A program made the translations under genes and the position numbers. A stretch of DNA of 64,000 nt, from the NCBI GenBank assembly GCA_902536065.1, contig CACAVZ010000003.1:1-64000 (forward strand). Direction: 5' to 3'. The first letter of the stretch is position 1, and the number at the start of each line of letters is the position of its first letter. The DNA is from an uncultured Synechococcaceae cyanobacterium (GTDB lineage: Bacteria; Cyanobacteriota; Cyanobacteriia; PCC-6307; Cyanobiaceae). Of this stretch, positions 55,352-62,681 are shown piece after piece. A model generated the notes under the pieces. That model was given only the letters and a program-made list of their open reading frames with translations. It had not been told where the DNA came from and did not search any database.

Positions 55352-55701
55352 TTTCTAGTTATTAATAATATTTAAATAAATAACATTGAAAATATATTCC
55401 TTATAAAATTTTTTCTATATTTTATCTTATTTAAAGTAAAAACCTTAAATCTAATTCTGTAATTCAATTAAGACTAGTCTTAGGATGTAGTTGACACATA
55501 AATGTAACAGTAAAGTACTTAAAAATAGGAAATCCAAAGAAAAAGTAAGAATTCATACTAATTTTTTTTAAATATGTTACATTCTTTAATAATTCAAGTT
55601 AAGGTTTCCTCTGTCAATAAAGCAGAAATTAGGAAATGTTTGATGTATAAAAATGTCATTTATTCTTTGGCTTACTAATTGATCACATATGAAATCTAAA
55701 A
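55352..55701. other. Spacer upstream of the Hli gene
   Basis: 350 bp of very AT-rich DNA. The one candidate frame (55574-55678, 34 residues beginning MLHSLIIQVKVSSV) is weak. TTTCCT (55607) and AGGAAA (55631) form short inverse arms within it. I see no clear promoter or RNA gene; light-responsive control of hli may act here. Confidence 0.4.
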
Positions 55702-55956
55702 ATGGATGCACTTACTAGTTTTATAGTTGTTATCATCGCAATTACAATTCAATTCTCTTTATACGCCATCAAAAGATTACAGGAACCTTTAGAACCAAAT
55801 TATTTGATAGATAAAAATTCGAAAAAAAATAAAAACTATATGGGTAAATTTTGGAAAAATGCCGAAATAACAAATGGGAGACTAGCAATGATTGGTTTTT
55901 TAGCTTTGATAATAAACTACGGTTTCTTTGGGTGGATAATACCTGGTTTTATTTAA
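55702..55956 (+). CDS. hli: High-light-inducible protein (Hli/Scp)
   Basis: 84 residues. The chlorophyll-binding helix contains ITNGRLAMIGFLALIINYG (about 54-72), the Hli signature ExxNGRxAMxGF with Glu at the residue before. An additional N-terminal helix (SFIVVIIAITIQFSLYAI) makes it longer than the usual 50-residue Hli. Hli proteins bind chlorophyll and carotenoid and protect photosystem II assembly. In Prochlorococcus, hli copies are typical of accessory islands. Confidence 0.9.
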   Translation: MDALTSFIVVIIAITIQFSLYAIKRLQEPLEPNYLIDKNSKKNKNYMGKFWKNAEITNGRLAMIGFLALIINYGFFGWIIPGFI

Positions 55957-56052
55957 ACTATCAATACATTAAGGTCTTAAAGAAAAAAAATCTCTTGTTC
56001 AAAACAAACTCTCCTTTTAAAAAAAAAATTTTTATTATAAGGAAAAAAGCAA

Positions 56053-56250
56053 TTGAGTAATTCTGATTTTGATAAAAATGGATTGGATAGCTATGGAATA
56101 CATTGGCTTCAATATGCTGCTTTTGCTTTCTCTGGTTTTGCTATTTTTACAACCTGGGCATTTTTTTATGATGAAAGATTCCACAACTTTGTAATGAATA
56201 TTTTCAGGTTTATTAACTGCAGTGGGTTCAACTGTAATGGAGCATTTTAA
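56053..56250 (+). CDS. Small membrane protein, 65 aa
   Basis: TTG start at 56053 with AAGGA about 10 nt upstream. One helix (YAAFAFSGFAIFTTWAFFY) then DERFHNFVMNIFRFI. The last 14 residues (Cys/Asn/Gly-rich) look unlike the rest and could reflect a late frameshift. Not recognised. Confidence 0.5.
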   Translation: MSNSDFDKNGLDSYGIHWLQYAAFAFSGFAIFTTWAFFYDERFHNFVMNIFRFINCSGFNCNGAF

Positions 56251-56256
56251 AATTCT

Positions 56257-56439
56257 ATGGCTAATCCAGATCAAAAAACAATATTAATTGATAATGCTTT
56301 TGAGGAAATAAAAAACATTTGTAAAAATCTTCAAAAAGATACTGATGCTTCGAATTCTGAACTTAAAAGTTTACTAAAACTAATTATTAATGAATGGGAA
56401 GAAAAAGAAGAACAAAAAACTGGTTTTGGATTCAGGTAA
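56257..56439 (+). CDS. Small helical protein, 60 aa
   Basis: 60 residues, charged helices: NAFEEIKNICKNLQKDTDAS and LKSLLKLIINEWEEKEEQ, end TGFGFR. It starts 6 bp after the upstream stop, so one transcript is likely. Not recognised. Confidence 0.55.
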   Translation: MANPDQKTILIDNAFEEIKNICKNLQKDTDASNSELKSLLKLIINEWEEKEEQKTGFGFR

Positions 56440-56554
56440 GGTTAGCCACTATCTAAGAAGAGACTTAGGCCTAAAATCATTTTAATATGAACAGATTTTT
56501 TTACTTTTAAAATTTAATACTTATAATTTACATTTTTTAGAAAGAAATTAAAAA

Positions 56555-56584
56555 GGAATGAATCTCAAATAAAAGATTCATTCC
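56555..56584 (-). terminator. Terminator of a tiny minus-strand transcript
   Basis: GGAATGAATCT (56555-56565) pairs perfectly with AGATTCATTCC (56574-56584), 11 bp with an 8-nt loop. On minus a T5 run follows at once, as in a rho-independent terminator. It lies 26 bp beyond the 13-codon frame. Confidence 0.8.
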
Positions 56585-56610
56585 AGATTTAGCATTAGTT
56601 TTATCTAGAT

Positions 56611-56652
56611 TTAAATTTTATAATTTAACTCCTCTGGTGGACTGTCAATCAT
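56611..56652 (-). CDS. 13-residue open frame with strong Shine-Dalgarno
   Basis: MIDSPPEELNYKI, from ATG 56652, with AGGAGGGAT at plus 56656-56664, 6 nt from the start. A terminator follows (56555-56584). The whole unit would be an RNA of roughly 100-120 nt. It may be a translated microprotein, a leader peptide or a small RNA that mimics a ribosome-binding site. Confidence 0.4.
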   Translation of the reverse strand: MIDSPPEELNYKI

Positions 56653-56734
56653 TAGATCCCTCCTATTCAACAAGTTAAACTTACGCCTTACTTATTAAGA
56701 AAGTAAATCAGTAAAAATGCTGATTTATTATTTT

Positions 56735-56836
56735 CTAAAATGTTTGAATTAAAGATGCCAATTCTGGTGCATCTAATAAAAGTGCAAAAAATGTAAGCAC
56801 AACTAATAAAAATATGGAAAAGTAGAATTGAATCAT
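56735..56836 (-). CDS. Single-helix membrane microprotein, 33 aa
   Basis: 33 residues: MIQFYFSIFLLVVLTFFALL then DAPELASLIQTF. ATG 56836, TAG 56735-56737. A weak hairpin (56705-56726) follows on minus. A photosystem-like microprotein in size and shape, but unmatched. Confidence 0.5.
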   Translation of the reverse strand: MIQFYFSIFLLVVLTFFALLLDAPELASLIQTF

Positions 56837-56936
56837 GTTTCAAAATTACTTAAAAAGAATTTTTTAAGTTGTATAAAATAATGCTTTGTTTACATAATTA
56901 AATATCTCGACCTAGAGTAGTTTAATTAGAGAATAA

Positions 56937-57170
56937 TTAAGATGCTTCAGGGGAAAATATCGTCCTATTTTTTTGCCAATACTCACAGCCTTTAAGTAAA
57001 TGATCACCCTGTGGTATGCGTTTTTCATATTTTGGACAGATCAAGATAGTAGCAAAAGTTTCTGTAGTGCTGTAGCGAAAGTGATTGCAAGTGATACAAA
57101 TCTTTGTTCGTTTTCGTTTTAGGGTAGATTCTTTTAGATACTCCCATTTTGACGGATTTACCTTGATCAT
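56937..57170 (-). CDS. Small four-cysteine protein, 77 aa
   Basis: 77 residues with CITCNHF and, after 18 residues, ILICPKYEKRIPQGDHLLKGCEYW: four cysteines and two histidines that could hold zinc or an Fe-S cluster. It lies 2 bp downstream of the DUF1651 gene, so both share its LexA-like promoter. The family is seen in marine picocyanobacteria in my judgement; no function known. Confidence 0.6.
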   Translation of the reverse strand: MIKVNPSKWEYLKESTLKRKRTKICITCNHFRYSTTETFATILICPKYEKRIPQGDHLLKGCEYWQKNRTIFSPEAS

Positions 57171-57172
57171 GA

Positions 57173-57463
57173 TTACTGGAATTTATTAGTAACAATTTGC
57201 CAACCTCCTGAAATTAATTCATTCCATGTTTCACAAGCACACTCAATAGAATGAAGTCTTGAATTTTTAAATTGGGCTGGTTCACCTAATTCATTTGCAT
57301 AGAAAAGATGAGTATATACTTGTAAGTTATTAGATACAGATTTCTTATAACTCTCAAAAAAAATTAATAAACCACTTTTTTTGTTAAACAACCAGCCAGT
57401 TGGGGGGTCAATAAGGCTGCCACGATAAAAATAAGTCCGAACATTAGCAACTCCTGAAGTCAT
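57173..57463 (-). CDS. DUF1651 protein, copy 1
   Basis: 96 residues with the DUF1651 layout: PPTGWLFNKKSGLLIFFE, VYTHLFYANELGEPAQFKNSR in two strands and a helix, and ETWNELISGGWQ at the end. It is paralogous to the protein at 59610-59909. The family is nearly restricted to marine picocyanobacteria and of unknown function. A conserved promoter block with a LexA-like box stands 7-20 bp upstream of its ATG. Confidence 0.8.
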   Translation of the reverse strand: MTSGVANVRTYFYRGSLIDPPTGWLFNKKSGLLIFFESYKKSVSNNLQVYTHLFYANELGEPAQFKNSRLHSIECACETWNELISGGWQIVTNKFQ

Positions 57464-57469
57464 GAAGAT

Positions 57470-57483
57470 AATACAGTTGTACT
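57470..57483 (-). promoter_or_regulatory. LexA-like box, DUF1651 copy 1
   Basis: AGTACAACTGTATT on minus fits AGTAC-N3-TGTA, close to the cyanobacterial LexA box (RGTACNNNDGTWCB) with one mismatch. A TATATTATT -10-like box immediately precedes it. The same block is found upstream of the second DUF1651 gene. Confidence 0.5.
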
Positions 57484-57592
57484 AATAATATAAATGTACT
57501 ACTCCCAGGCGTCAAGTGTTCCTCTGGTAATTATTTAAAAACTAAAATTACTTTCCAGAAATAATCAGCCATAAACTTCTTATTTGGTAATA

Positions 57593-57892
57593 GTGAATAC
57601 AAGTAACTCCTTGAAAAGGAAAATATCATTTAAAGAGAATCTCCAAAAGAATGCAATGTATCGAAATCCCTTCTACTTAGGATGGAACAAAGGTTGGTCT
57701 TTTTTATTTTTTTTAGAGGGTGGCATTGCAAAAATTGAAGCAAAAGGTTTTGGTATTTCTATTACAACAAAAGTTAAGAAAGGAGAATCACCCTTAGAAT
57801 CTGCGGATAGATTAGTTTTGAAAGAGCAAAGGATTAGAAAATCAAGATATTATTCTTGGGTTAAATCTATTAATCAAAAAACAATAAATTAA
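57593..57892 (+). CDS. Hypothetical protein, about 99 aa
   Basis: GTG 57593 is taken as start; an in-frame TTG at 57584 would add three residues. A basic, Asn-rich start, then NPFYLGWNKGWSFLFFLEGG and a beta-like region GFGISITTKVKKGESPLESA. No membrane helix long enough to span. Not recognised. Confidence 0.55.
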   Translation: MNTSNSLKRKISFKENLQKNAMYRNPFYLGWNKGWSFLFFLEGGIAKIEAKGFGISITTKVKKGESPLESADRLVLKEQRIRKSRYYSWVKSINQKTIN

Positions 57893-57961
57893 CCAATCCT
57901 TAAATTTCTAAAGTAATTTGTTGACAGTCAATTTAAAATAGAAAATAGTCATTTATTTTTC

Positions 57962-58219
57962 GTGTCCAATAAATTTTATGAATGGTGGAAAAACCATAGA
58001 AAAGTTGTAACCTATGGGGCTTTTATCATCTTGTTTGGTTTTTATGTATCTCCTATTGTCAAAGAAGCAAAATACAAAAACCAATGTATTAAGTACTCTA
58101 CTAAAGGAGCATTAACTAAATTTAATAAGGACGATATAGGAGAAACTTTACTAGAAGAAACAGGTTTAAATATTGAAGAACTAGCAAAGATTGAAGGTTA
58201 TAAGAATTGCATTAATTAA
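57962..58219 (+). CDS. Single-pass membrane protein, 85 aa
   Basis: GTG start. WWKNHRKVVTYGAFIILFGF leads into the helix; then PIVKEAKYKNQCIKYSTKG and a helical end with a second cysteine (YKNCIN). The helix-PIVK-A-K-C pattern and paired cysteines resemble the protein at 26614-27054. Function unknown. Confidence 0.6.
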   Translation: MSNKFYEWWKNHRKVVTYGAFIILFGFYVSPIVKEAKYKNQCIKYSTKGALTKFNKDDIGETLLEETGLNIEELAKIEGYKNCIN

Positions 58220-58250
58220 AAAGTTCGCAAAAATTATGCTGAGTTTTTAA

Positions 58251-58457
58251 ATGATTAAAGGTATCTTTAAGCTTATTTTATTAATACTATTATTTGGATT
58301 TATATCAATAAGTCCAAAAACAAGATACTTGGTTGGCATAACCCTAAAAGAAATTTCTTCATTTCTTTTATGGAATGTTAAATTTGAAGATAGAGAAAAA
58401 TCGATTATAGATAAGCCAAGTTGGATACTTGACCAAAAACTTAAGCCATCTTATTAA
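58251..58457 (+). CDS. Small membrane protein, 68 aa
   Basis: An N-terminal helix (IFKLILLILLFGFISIS), then RYLVGITLKEISSFLLW and a polar end (KPSWILDQKLKPSY). Its stop is adjacent to the ATG of the ligase-like gene, so the two are co-transcribed. Not recognised. Confidence 0.55.
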   Translation: MIKGIFKLILLILLFGFISISPKTRYLVGITLKEISSFLLWNVKFEDREKSIIDKPSWILDQKLKPSY

Positions 58458-59207
58458 ATGAAGACTTATTTAGAAGAGCGAATTGATTGGTATGACGATA
58501 ATTATAGAAATGGGAATGCTTTAATCTCTGATAAGCAGTTCGACCAACTTGAAAAAAATTTATTAAGAACAAACCCTAATTGTGATTACTTTAAAAAGAA
58601 AAATAAACTAGTTTTACCTTCATTAGAAAAGGATTCAATAGATGAATTTTTGAAAGGATTATTAGTAGATACCAGATTATTAATTGAACCAAAAATTGAT
58701 GGTTGTGCTGTTGCTTTGCAATATAGGGATGGAACCTTGGAGAAAGCAATTACAAGAATAGGGGCAGACGTTACTAGTAAACTTATTAAAGTCCAAGACA
58801 TTCCCAAAAATCTTCCTTTACGAGGAGTTCTTCAAGTTAGAGGTGAATTATATGCACCCAACCAAAGTCCAAATATCTCCCAGAAAATCGCTTCTGGATT
58901 TCTAAGAGCTAAAGAAGGATTTTCTGAAAGTCTTAGCCTCTGCGCATTTCAAATACTTAATTCAACACTTAACCAATATGAGTCCAAAAAAAGTCTTTCA
59001 AAGCTTGGCTTCACGATCCCTCAGGATATTTCATGCAACTTTACGAGCCAAGTTGAAGTATTTAGAAAACAATGGCTAGAAGGGAAGCTTTTTAGTAACT
59101 ATCCAACAGATGGAATAGTAGTAAAAATAAATTCTAGAAAATTACAATTAATTAGAGAAAAATCAAATTTAGATTATCCTTATTGGCAAGTGGCAATAAA
59201 ACGTTAA
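58458..59207 (+). CDS. Stand-alone NAD-dependent DNA ligase adenylation-domain protein
   Basis: 249 residues covering only the Ia and adenylation parts of LigA: YRNGNALISDKQFDQLEKNL (domain Ia), SLEKD, catalytic K79 in EPKIDGCAVAL, RGELYAP, TDGIVVKIN and a final WQVAIKR. The OB-fold, zinc finger, HhH and BRCT domains are absent: the stop comes right at motif V. Such a protein could be adenylated by NAD but should ligate poorly by itself. It overlaps the next gene (TAATG). Whether it is functional is unknown. Confidence 0.85.
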   Translation: MKTYLEERIDWYDDNYRNGNALISDKQFDQLEKNLLRTNPNCDYFKKKNKLVLPSLEKDSIDEFLKGLLVDTRLLIEPKIDGCAVALQYRDGTLEKAITRIGADVTSKLIKVQDIPKNLPLRGVLQVRGELYAPNQSPNISQKIASGFLRAKEGFSESLSLCAFQILNSTLNQYESKKSLSKLGFTIPQDISCNFTSQVEVFRKQWLEGKLFSNYPTDGIVVKINSRKLQLIREKSNLDYPYWQVAIKR

Positions 59208-59320
59208 TGGAATTAATACACCAGATTTTTCCTACTTGGCATATCTACTTGGATATGTTTTTTGTTGGCTTTGCAACTTACGGTTTTCTGAGAATTAAGA
59301 AAAAAATAAAAACTAAATAA
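59207..59320 (+). CDS. Small membrane protein, 37 aa
   Basis: 37 residues: MELIHQIFPTWHIYLDMFFV, a helix ending GFATYGFL, and a basic tail (RIKKKIKTK). ATG shares its A with the stop of the ligase-like gene. Not recognised. Confidence 0.5.
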   Translation: MELIHQIFPTWHIYLDMFFVGFATYGFLRIKKKIKTK

Positions 59321-59330
59321 AGTTTTTAAA

Positions 59331-59483
59331 TCATCCGTGGTCCTTAAGCATAGATTTAAGTTGTTCGGTATCTAATTGTTCAAGATAATTTCTCATTGCC
59401 AACCAAGATCTTCTGCTTTCTAACTTTCCACTTTGTTTAAATAAATTCGCGGAAAATTGATCTATCAATTCTTTATGAGTCAT
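59331..59483 (-). CDS. Small helical protein, 50 aa
   Basis: 50 residues from ATG 59483: MTHKELIDQFSANLFKQSGK then SRRSWLAMRNYLEQLDTEQL. ATG 59483 is preferred over those at 59498 and 59519 because it overlaps the upstream stop by 11 bp, as in a coupled operon. Not recognised. Confidence 0.55.
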   Translation of the reverse strand: MTHKELIDQFSANLFKQSGKLESRRSWLAMRNYLEQLDTEQLKSMLKDHG

Positions 59484-59613
59484 ATTTATATTCTTCATCA
59501 AGTTCAATGACAACACCATTAAAAAATTCTGCTAATAATTTTGATGGGTCTCGCATAGATGTCTTTCTATCTACTTTTGATAATTTCTTTTTGATTGGAT
59601 TTAAGTTAGTCAT
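59473..59613 (-). CDS. Small protein in the DUF1651 operon, 46 aa
   Basis: 46 residues: MTNLNPIKKKLSKVDRKTSM, then SKLLAEFFNGVVIELDEEYK. Its ATG overlaps the DUF1651 stop (ATGA) and its end overlaps the next gene by 11 bp. The tight packing supports coding. Not recognised. Confidence 0.5.
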   Translation of the reverse strand: MTNLNPIKKKLSKVDRKTSMRDPSKLLAEFFNGVVIELDEEYKYDS

Positions 59614-59909
59614 ACAGATTCAGGTAATTCAAGTTCTTCAAAAGTCCAACCTTCTAATTGAAGGTCGTGCCATTTATCCCAAGCATTATCCAAATACATT
59701 TGAGTTGATGATTTAATTGCCATTGGCTCACCAAGATCATTTGCATAATATGTATGAGCAAAAATTCTCATACTATTTCTTGGAGATTTTTTATTCCTTG
59801 TGAATAAAATTAGTCTGCTGCGGTCTGGGCTAAGCAACCAACCACTTGGGGACTCATTACGATAACCGTAAGAAAAATTAGTCCAAACATTAGCTCCTCC
59901 TAAAGTCAT
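59610..59909 (-). CDS. DUF1651 protein, copy 2
   Basis: 99 residues: ESPSGWLLSPDRSRLILFTR, IFAHTYYANDLGEPMAIKSS and a helical NAWDKWHDLQLEGW. It aligns along its length with the copy at 57173-57463 (GGANVWT against SGVANVRT, YANDLGEP against YANELGEP). First gene of a coupled three-gene operon. Its promoter block matches that of copy 1. Confidence 0.8.
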   Translation of the reverse strand: MTLGGANVWTNFSYGYRNESPSGWLLSPDRSRLILFTRNKKSPRNSMRIFAHTYYANDLGEPMAIKSSTQMYLDNAWDKWHDLQLEGWTFEELELPESV

Positions 59910-59917
59910 TAATTAAT

Positions 59918-59931
59918 AATACATGTGTACT
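59918..59931 (-). promoter_or_regulatory. LexA-like box, DUF1651 copy 2
   Basis: AGTACACATGTATT on minus, AGTAC-N3-TGTA, 9 bp upstream of the ATG and directly after a TTATATTGG -10-like box. Sequence, position and flanks match the box at 57470-57483. Confidence 0.5.
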
Positions 59932-60021
59932 ACCAATATAAGTACATTAGAAATGGATCGTCAAGTATTTTGGCAAATAAATTATTTACACTAATAGAGA
60001 ATAAAAACAGGTCAGTTATTC

Positions 60022-60075
60022 TAAAAAAATAAAATACCCACCAAAAGCCTGTTTTAGCAAGCATTTTGATAGGTA
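60022..60075 (-). terminator. Terminator after 6S RNA / purK
   Basis: On minus, TACCTATCAAAA (60064-60075) pairs with TTTTGGTGGGTA (60035-60046): 12 pairs, two of them G-U that exist only on this strand. TTTTATTTTTTT follows at once. This is a complete rho-independent terminator pointing away from purK. Confidence 0.8.
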
Positions 60076-60250
60076 ACACCGGATCCCCGTCAGTTCTCTG
60101 CTGCATCGACCTGGAAATGCCAGAAGAGGATTCAAAGTGGGCTTTCGTTTCCGATTACAAGATCGGTTTACTACCGCATCACGACAGTTTCCTCATGTCG
60201 AAAGAGAGTCAGATCAGAGCACATAAAGAAGAACTTAACCAAAGATCCAG
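60076..60250 (-). ncRNA. ssaA: 6S RNA (ssaA) candidate
   Basis: About 175 bp of clearly higher GC than the surroundings, next to purK, the place of the cyanobacterial 6S (6Sa) RNA gene. Complementary arms close a long rod: TCTCT/AGAGA and TCGAC/GTCGA (plus 60096-60110 with 60197-60206), with a terminal hairpin CCGAT/ATCGG (60151-60166). 6S RNA binds RNA polymerase and mimics an open promoter. I place it on minus because the terminator at 60022-60075 works only there. Ends are approximate. Confidence 0.6.
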
Positions 60251-60273
60251 TAAACTAACTCTAACTTATTTTT

Positions 60274-61464
60274 TTATGCATTTGGAGATGGCCAAATGTC
60301 TCTTACCATAGTTAATAAAATTTGAGCTTCATCATATCTTTCTGAATGCGTTTTACCATTTAATAAAAATGTGATGTGAGCCATTTTTCTTCCCAGAATT
60401 TCGCGAGATTTGCCATAACAATGAATATTAGAACCCTCAATTTCAGATAACATCTTAATTCTGGTTTCCATTGAGATTGGGAAATTCTTTTTTAACCCCA
60501 GTAGATTTATCATAATTGCACCTTCACAGTTCATTTTAATTTCAGGTGGCATTATCCCAGAAGAAATGCAAACATATTGATCAAACTGACTTGAAGTGCA
60601 AGCTTCAATAGAGAAATGAGCTGAGTTATGTGTTCTAGGAGCTATTTCATTAATTAAAAGACCATTATCTCCATAGAAGAATTCAATAGCTAAAACTCCA
60701 ACGTAATTAAGTTCATTGACTATTGAGGAGAAAATATTTATTGCAAATAAGTTCAAATCATATTCATTTGTTCCAGGTGCAAGAACCCAATCACAAACAT
60801 GGTTTGATTGGAACGTCTCAACTATTGGAAAGAATCTTATCTTACCGGTCCTATCTCTCGATCCAACAAGAGCCAGTTCTTTTTCATACTCTATCCATTC
60901 TTCTATTAACCATTCATCAGAATTATTCTCTGTTAAAAAAGAATCTAAATCTTCTTTTGTCTTTATTTTTTTGTTACCTTTACCGTCATATCCACCTTTA
61001 TTTGATTTTGCCATCAGAGGAAAAGTCCAATTTTTGATTTCCTCATCCGAGAGATTTTTAAAATCTTCAATACTTATCCATTTTGGACAGGGAATATTCA
61101 ATCTATCTATTAATTTTTTTTGAGAAAATCTATCTACTAATGGCTTAATTGCATTAAGGCTTGGAACAAAAATATCGTTATTGCCAATTAAATTTAATTT
61201 ATCAATTTTTATCCATTCATTTTCAAAAATTATTTTTTCACACTCATTAATTAATGATTTATTACCTCTTATCTTTAAAGGATCAGCTTCAATGACATGA
61301 TCTGCTTTTGAACCAGCAGGATCATCACAAGATTTTGTTTGCACACATACTTCTAAATCTCTTTTTTTGGCTGCCTCGGTTAACATCAACGCCAGTTGAC
61401 CACCTCCAATTATTCCTAGGGAATAATTTTTTTTAATATCGTTTATTTTTTTTTTTAAACTCAT
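60274..61464 (-). CDS. purK: 5-(carboxyamino)imidazole ribonucleotide synthase
   Basis: 396 residues. N-terminal GIIGGGQLALMLTEAA, ATP-grasp core (PLMAKSNKGGYDGKGN, LIEEWIEYEKELAL) and EIAPRTHNSAHFSIEA. It carboxylates AIR with ATP and bicarbonate in purine synthesis. It starts at ATG 61464, 125 bp from the divergent aroB. The 6S RNA candidate lies at its 3' end and may be co-transcribed. Confidence 0.97.
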   Translation of the reverse strand: MSLKKKINDIKKNYSLGIIGGGQLALMLTEAAKKRDLEVCVQTKSCDDPAGSKADHVIEADPLKIRGNKSLINECEKIIFENEWIKIDKLNLIGNNDIFVPSLNAIKPLVDRFSQKKLIDRLNIPCPKWISIEDFKNLSDEEIKNWTFPLMAKSNKGGYDGKGNKKIKTKEDLDSFLTENNSDEWLIEEWIEYEKELALVGSRDRTGKIRFFPIVETFQSNHVCDWVLAPGTNEYDLNLFAINIFSSIVNELNYVGVLAIEFFYGDNGLLINEIAPRTHNSAHFSIEACTSSQFDQYVCISSGIMPPEIKMNCEGAIMINLLGLKKNFPISMETRIKMLSEIEGSNIHCYGKSREILGRKMAHITFLLNGKTHSERYDEAQILLTMVRDIWPSPNA

Positions 61465-61589
61465 AGCATGATTTTATTACCATTTCTAATTCTTAACAAC
61501 TGAATTTTTAAGGATCTAGAGCTTAGATTTTGCTAATATATAAAGTATTTAATACCAAATATTTATAAATCTTAACTAGGTAATCAATT

Positions 61590-62681
61590 GTGAATAAGAG
61601 AAAAATATTAGTCCCATTAGGTGATAAGTCATACGAAGTAACTCTAGAAGCAGGGATATTGAATAATATCAGCGAAGAACTTTTAAAAATTGGAATAACA
61701 AAGAATAGAAAAATACTTGTGATTTCAAATGAAGAAATATCAAATTTGTATGGAGAAAAATTCTTAAATAATTTAAAAAATAATCAATACCATGCCAAAA
61801 TGTTCCTTATCAAGTCTGGAGAATCATATAAAAACTTAAAAACCTTAAGTGAAATATATGATGTTGCATTTGAATTTGGCTTAGATAGAAATTCAATAAT
61901 TATTGCCCTTGGAGGAGGAATTGTTGGAGATGTAAGTGGTTTCGCAGCTGCTACATGGCTAAGAGGCATCGAATATATTCAGATTCCAACAACATTATTA
62001 TCAATGGTTGATTCATCTGTGGGAGGGAAAACAGGAGTAAATCATCCAAAAGGTAAGAATTTAATTGGAGCGTTCAATCAACCTAAAGCAGTTTTTATTG
62101 ATCCAGAAACTTTAAAAAGTTTGCCCAAAAGAGAATTTAGTGCCGGCATGGCTGAAGTAATAAAATACGGAATAATAAGAGATAAAGAACTATTCGAATA
62201 CTTAGAAATTGAAAAAAACAAGAATGAACTTATAAATCTCAAGAATGAATATCTAATAAAAATAATTGATAGTTCAATAAAAACGAAGTCTCATATTGTT
62301 TCTCAAGACGAGCATGAAAATGATGTTAGAGCAATATTGAATTATGGTCATTCTTTTGGTCACGTTATTGAAAATTTATGTGGATACGGCAAATTTCTAC
62401 ATGGTGAGGCAATATCAATTGGAATGAATATTGCGGGGAAAATAGCAATTGAGAAAGGGTTATGGTCTAAAGAAGAATTAGAAAGACAGCAAATTCTATT
62501 AGAGAGTTACAATCTTCCTACCGAGATCCCCAAAATAAATAGAGAAGACGTTCTTACAATACTTATGGGGGATAAAAAAGTTCGAGATGGCAAAATGAGA
62601 TTTATATTACCGAAAGAAATTGGTGCTGTTGATATATATGATGACGTAGAAGATTCATTATTTTTAAAATTTTTTTCTTAA
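61590..62681 (+). CDS. aroB: 3-dehydroquinate synthase
   Basis: 363 residues. NAD motif [21 protein letters not shown], then [20 protein letters not shown] and the zinc-site motifs [11 protein letters not shown] and HGEAISIGM. It converts DAHP to 3-dehydroquinate in the shikimate pathway. The start is GTG 61590. The end overlaps the convergent methyltransferase gene by 4 bp. Confidence 0.97.
   Translation: MNKRKILVPLGDKSYEVTLEAGILNNISEELLKIGITKNRKILVISNEEISNLYGEKFLNNLKNNQYHAKMFLIKSGESYKNLKTLSEIYDVAFEFGLDRNSIIIALGGGIVGDVSGFAAATWLRGIEYIQIPTTLLSMVDSSVGGKTGVNHPKGKNLIGAFNQPKAVFIDPETLKSLPKREFSAGMAEVIKYGIIRDKELFEYLEIEKNKNELINLKNEYLIKIIDSSIKTKSHIVSQDEHENDVRAILNYGHSFGHVIENLCGYGKFLHGEAISIGMNIAGKIAIEKGLWSKEELERQQILLESYNLPTEIPKINREDVLTILMGDKKVRDGKMRFILPKEIGAVDIYDDVEDSLFLKFFS

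Noticed and set aside
55851-56060. 69-codon plus frame overlapping the hli end
   Set aside because: It overlaps the Hli chlorophyll-binding helix in another frame, and the Hli frame is certain.
56035-56274. 79-codon minus frame opposite the 65-aa membrane gene
   Set aside because: The plus frame has a ribosome-binding site and a membrane helix; this one has neither.
60066-60311. 81-codon plus-strand frame next to purK
   Set aside because: It runs across the structured GC-rich segment taken as 6S RNA and into purK; no protein features are seen.
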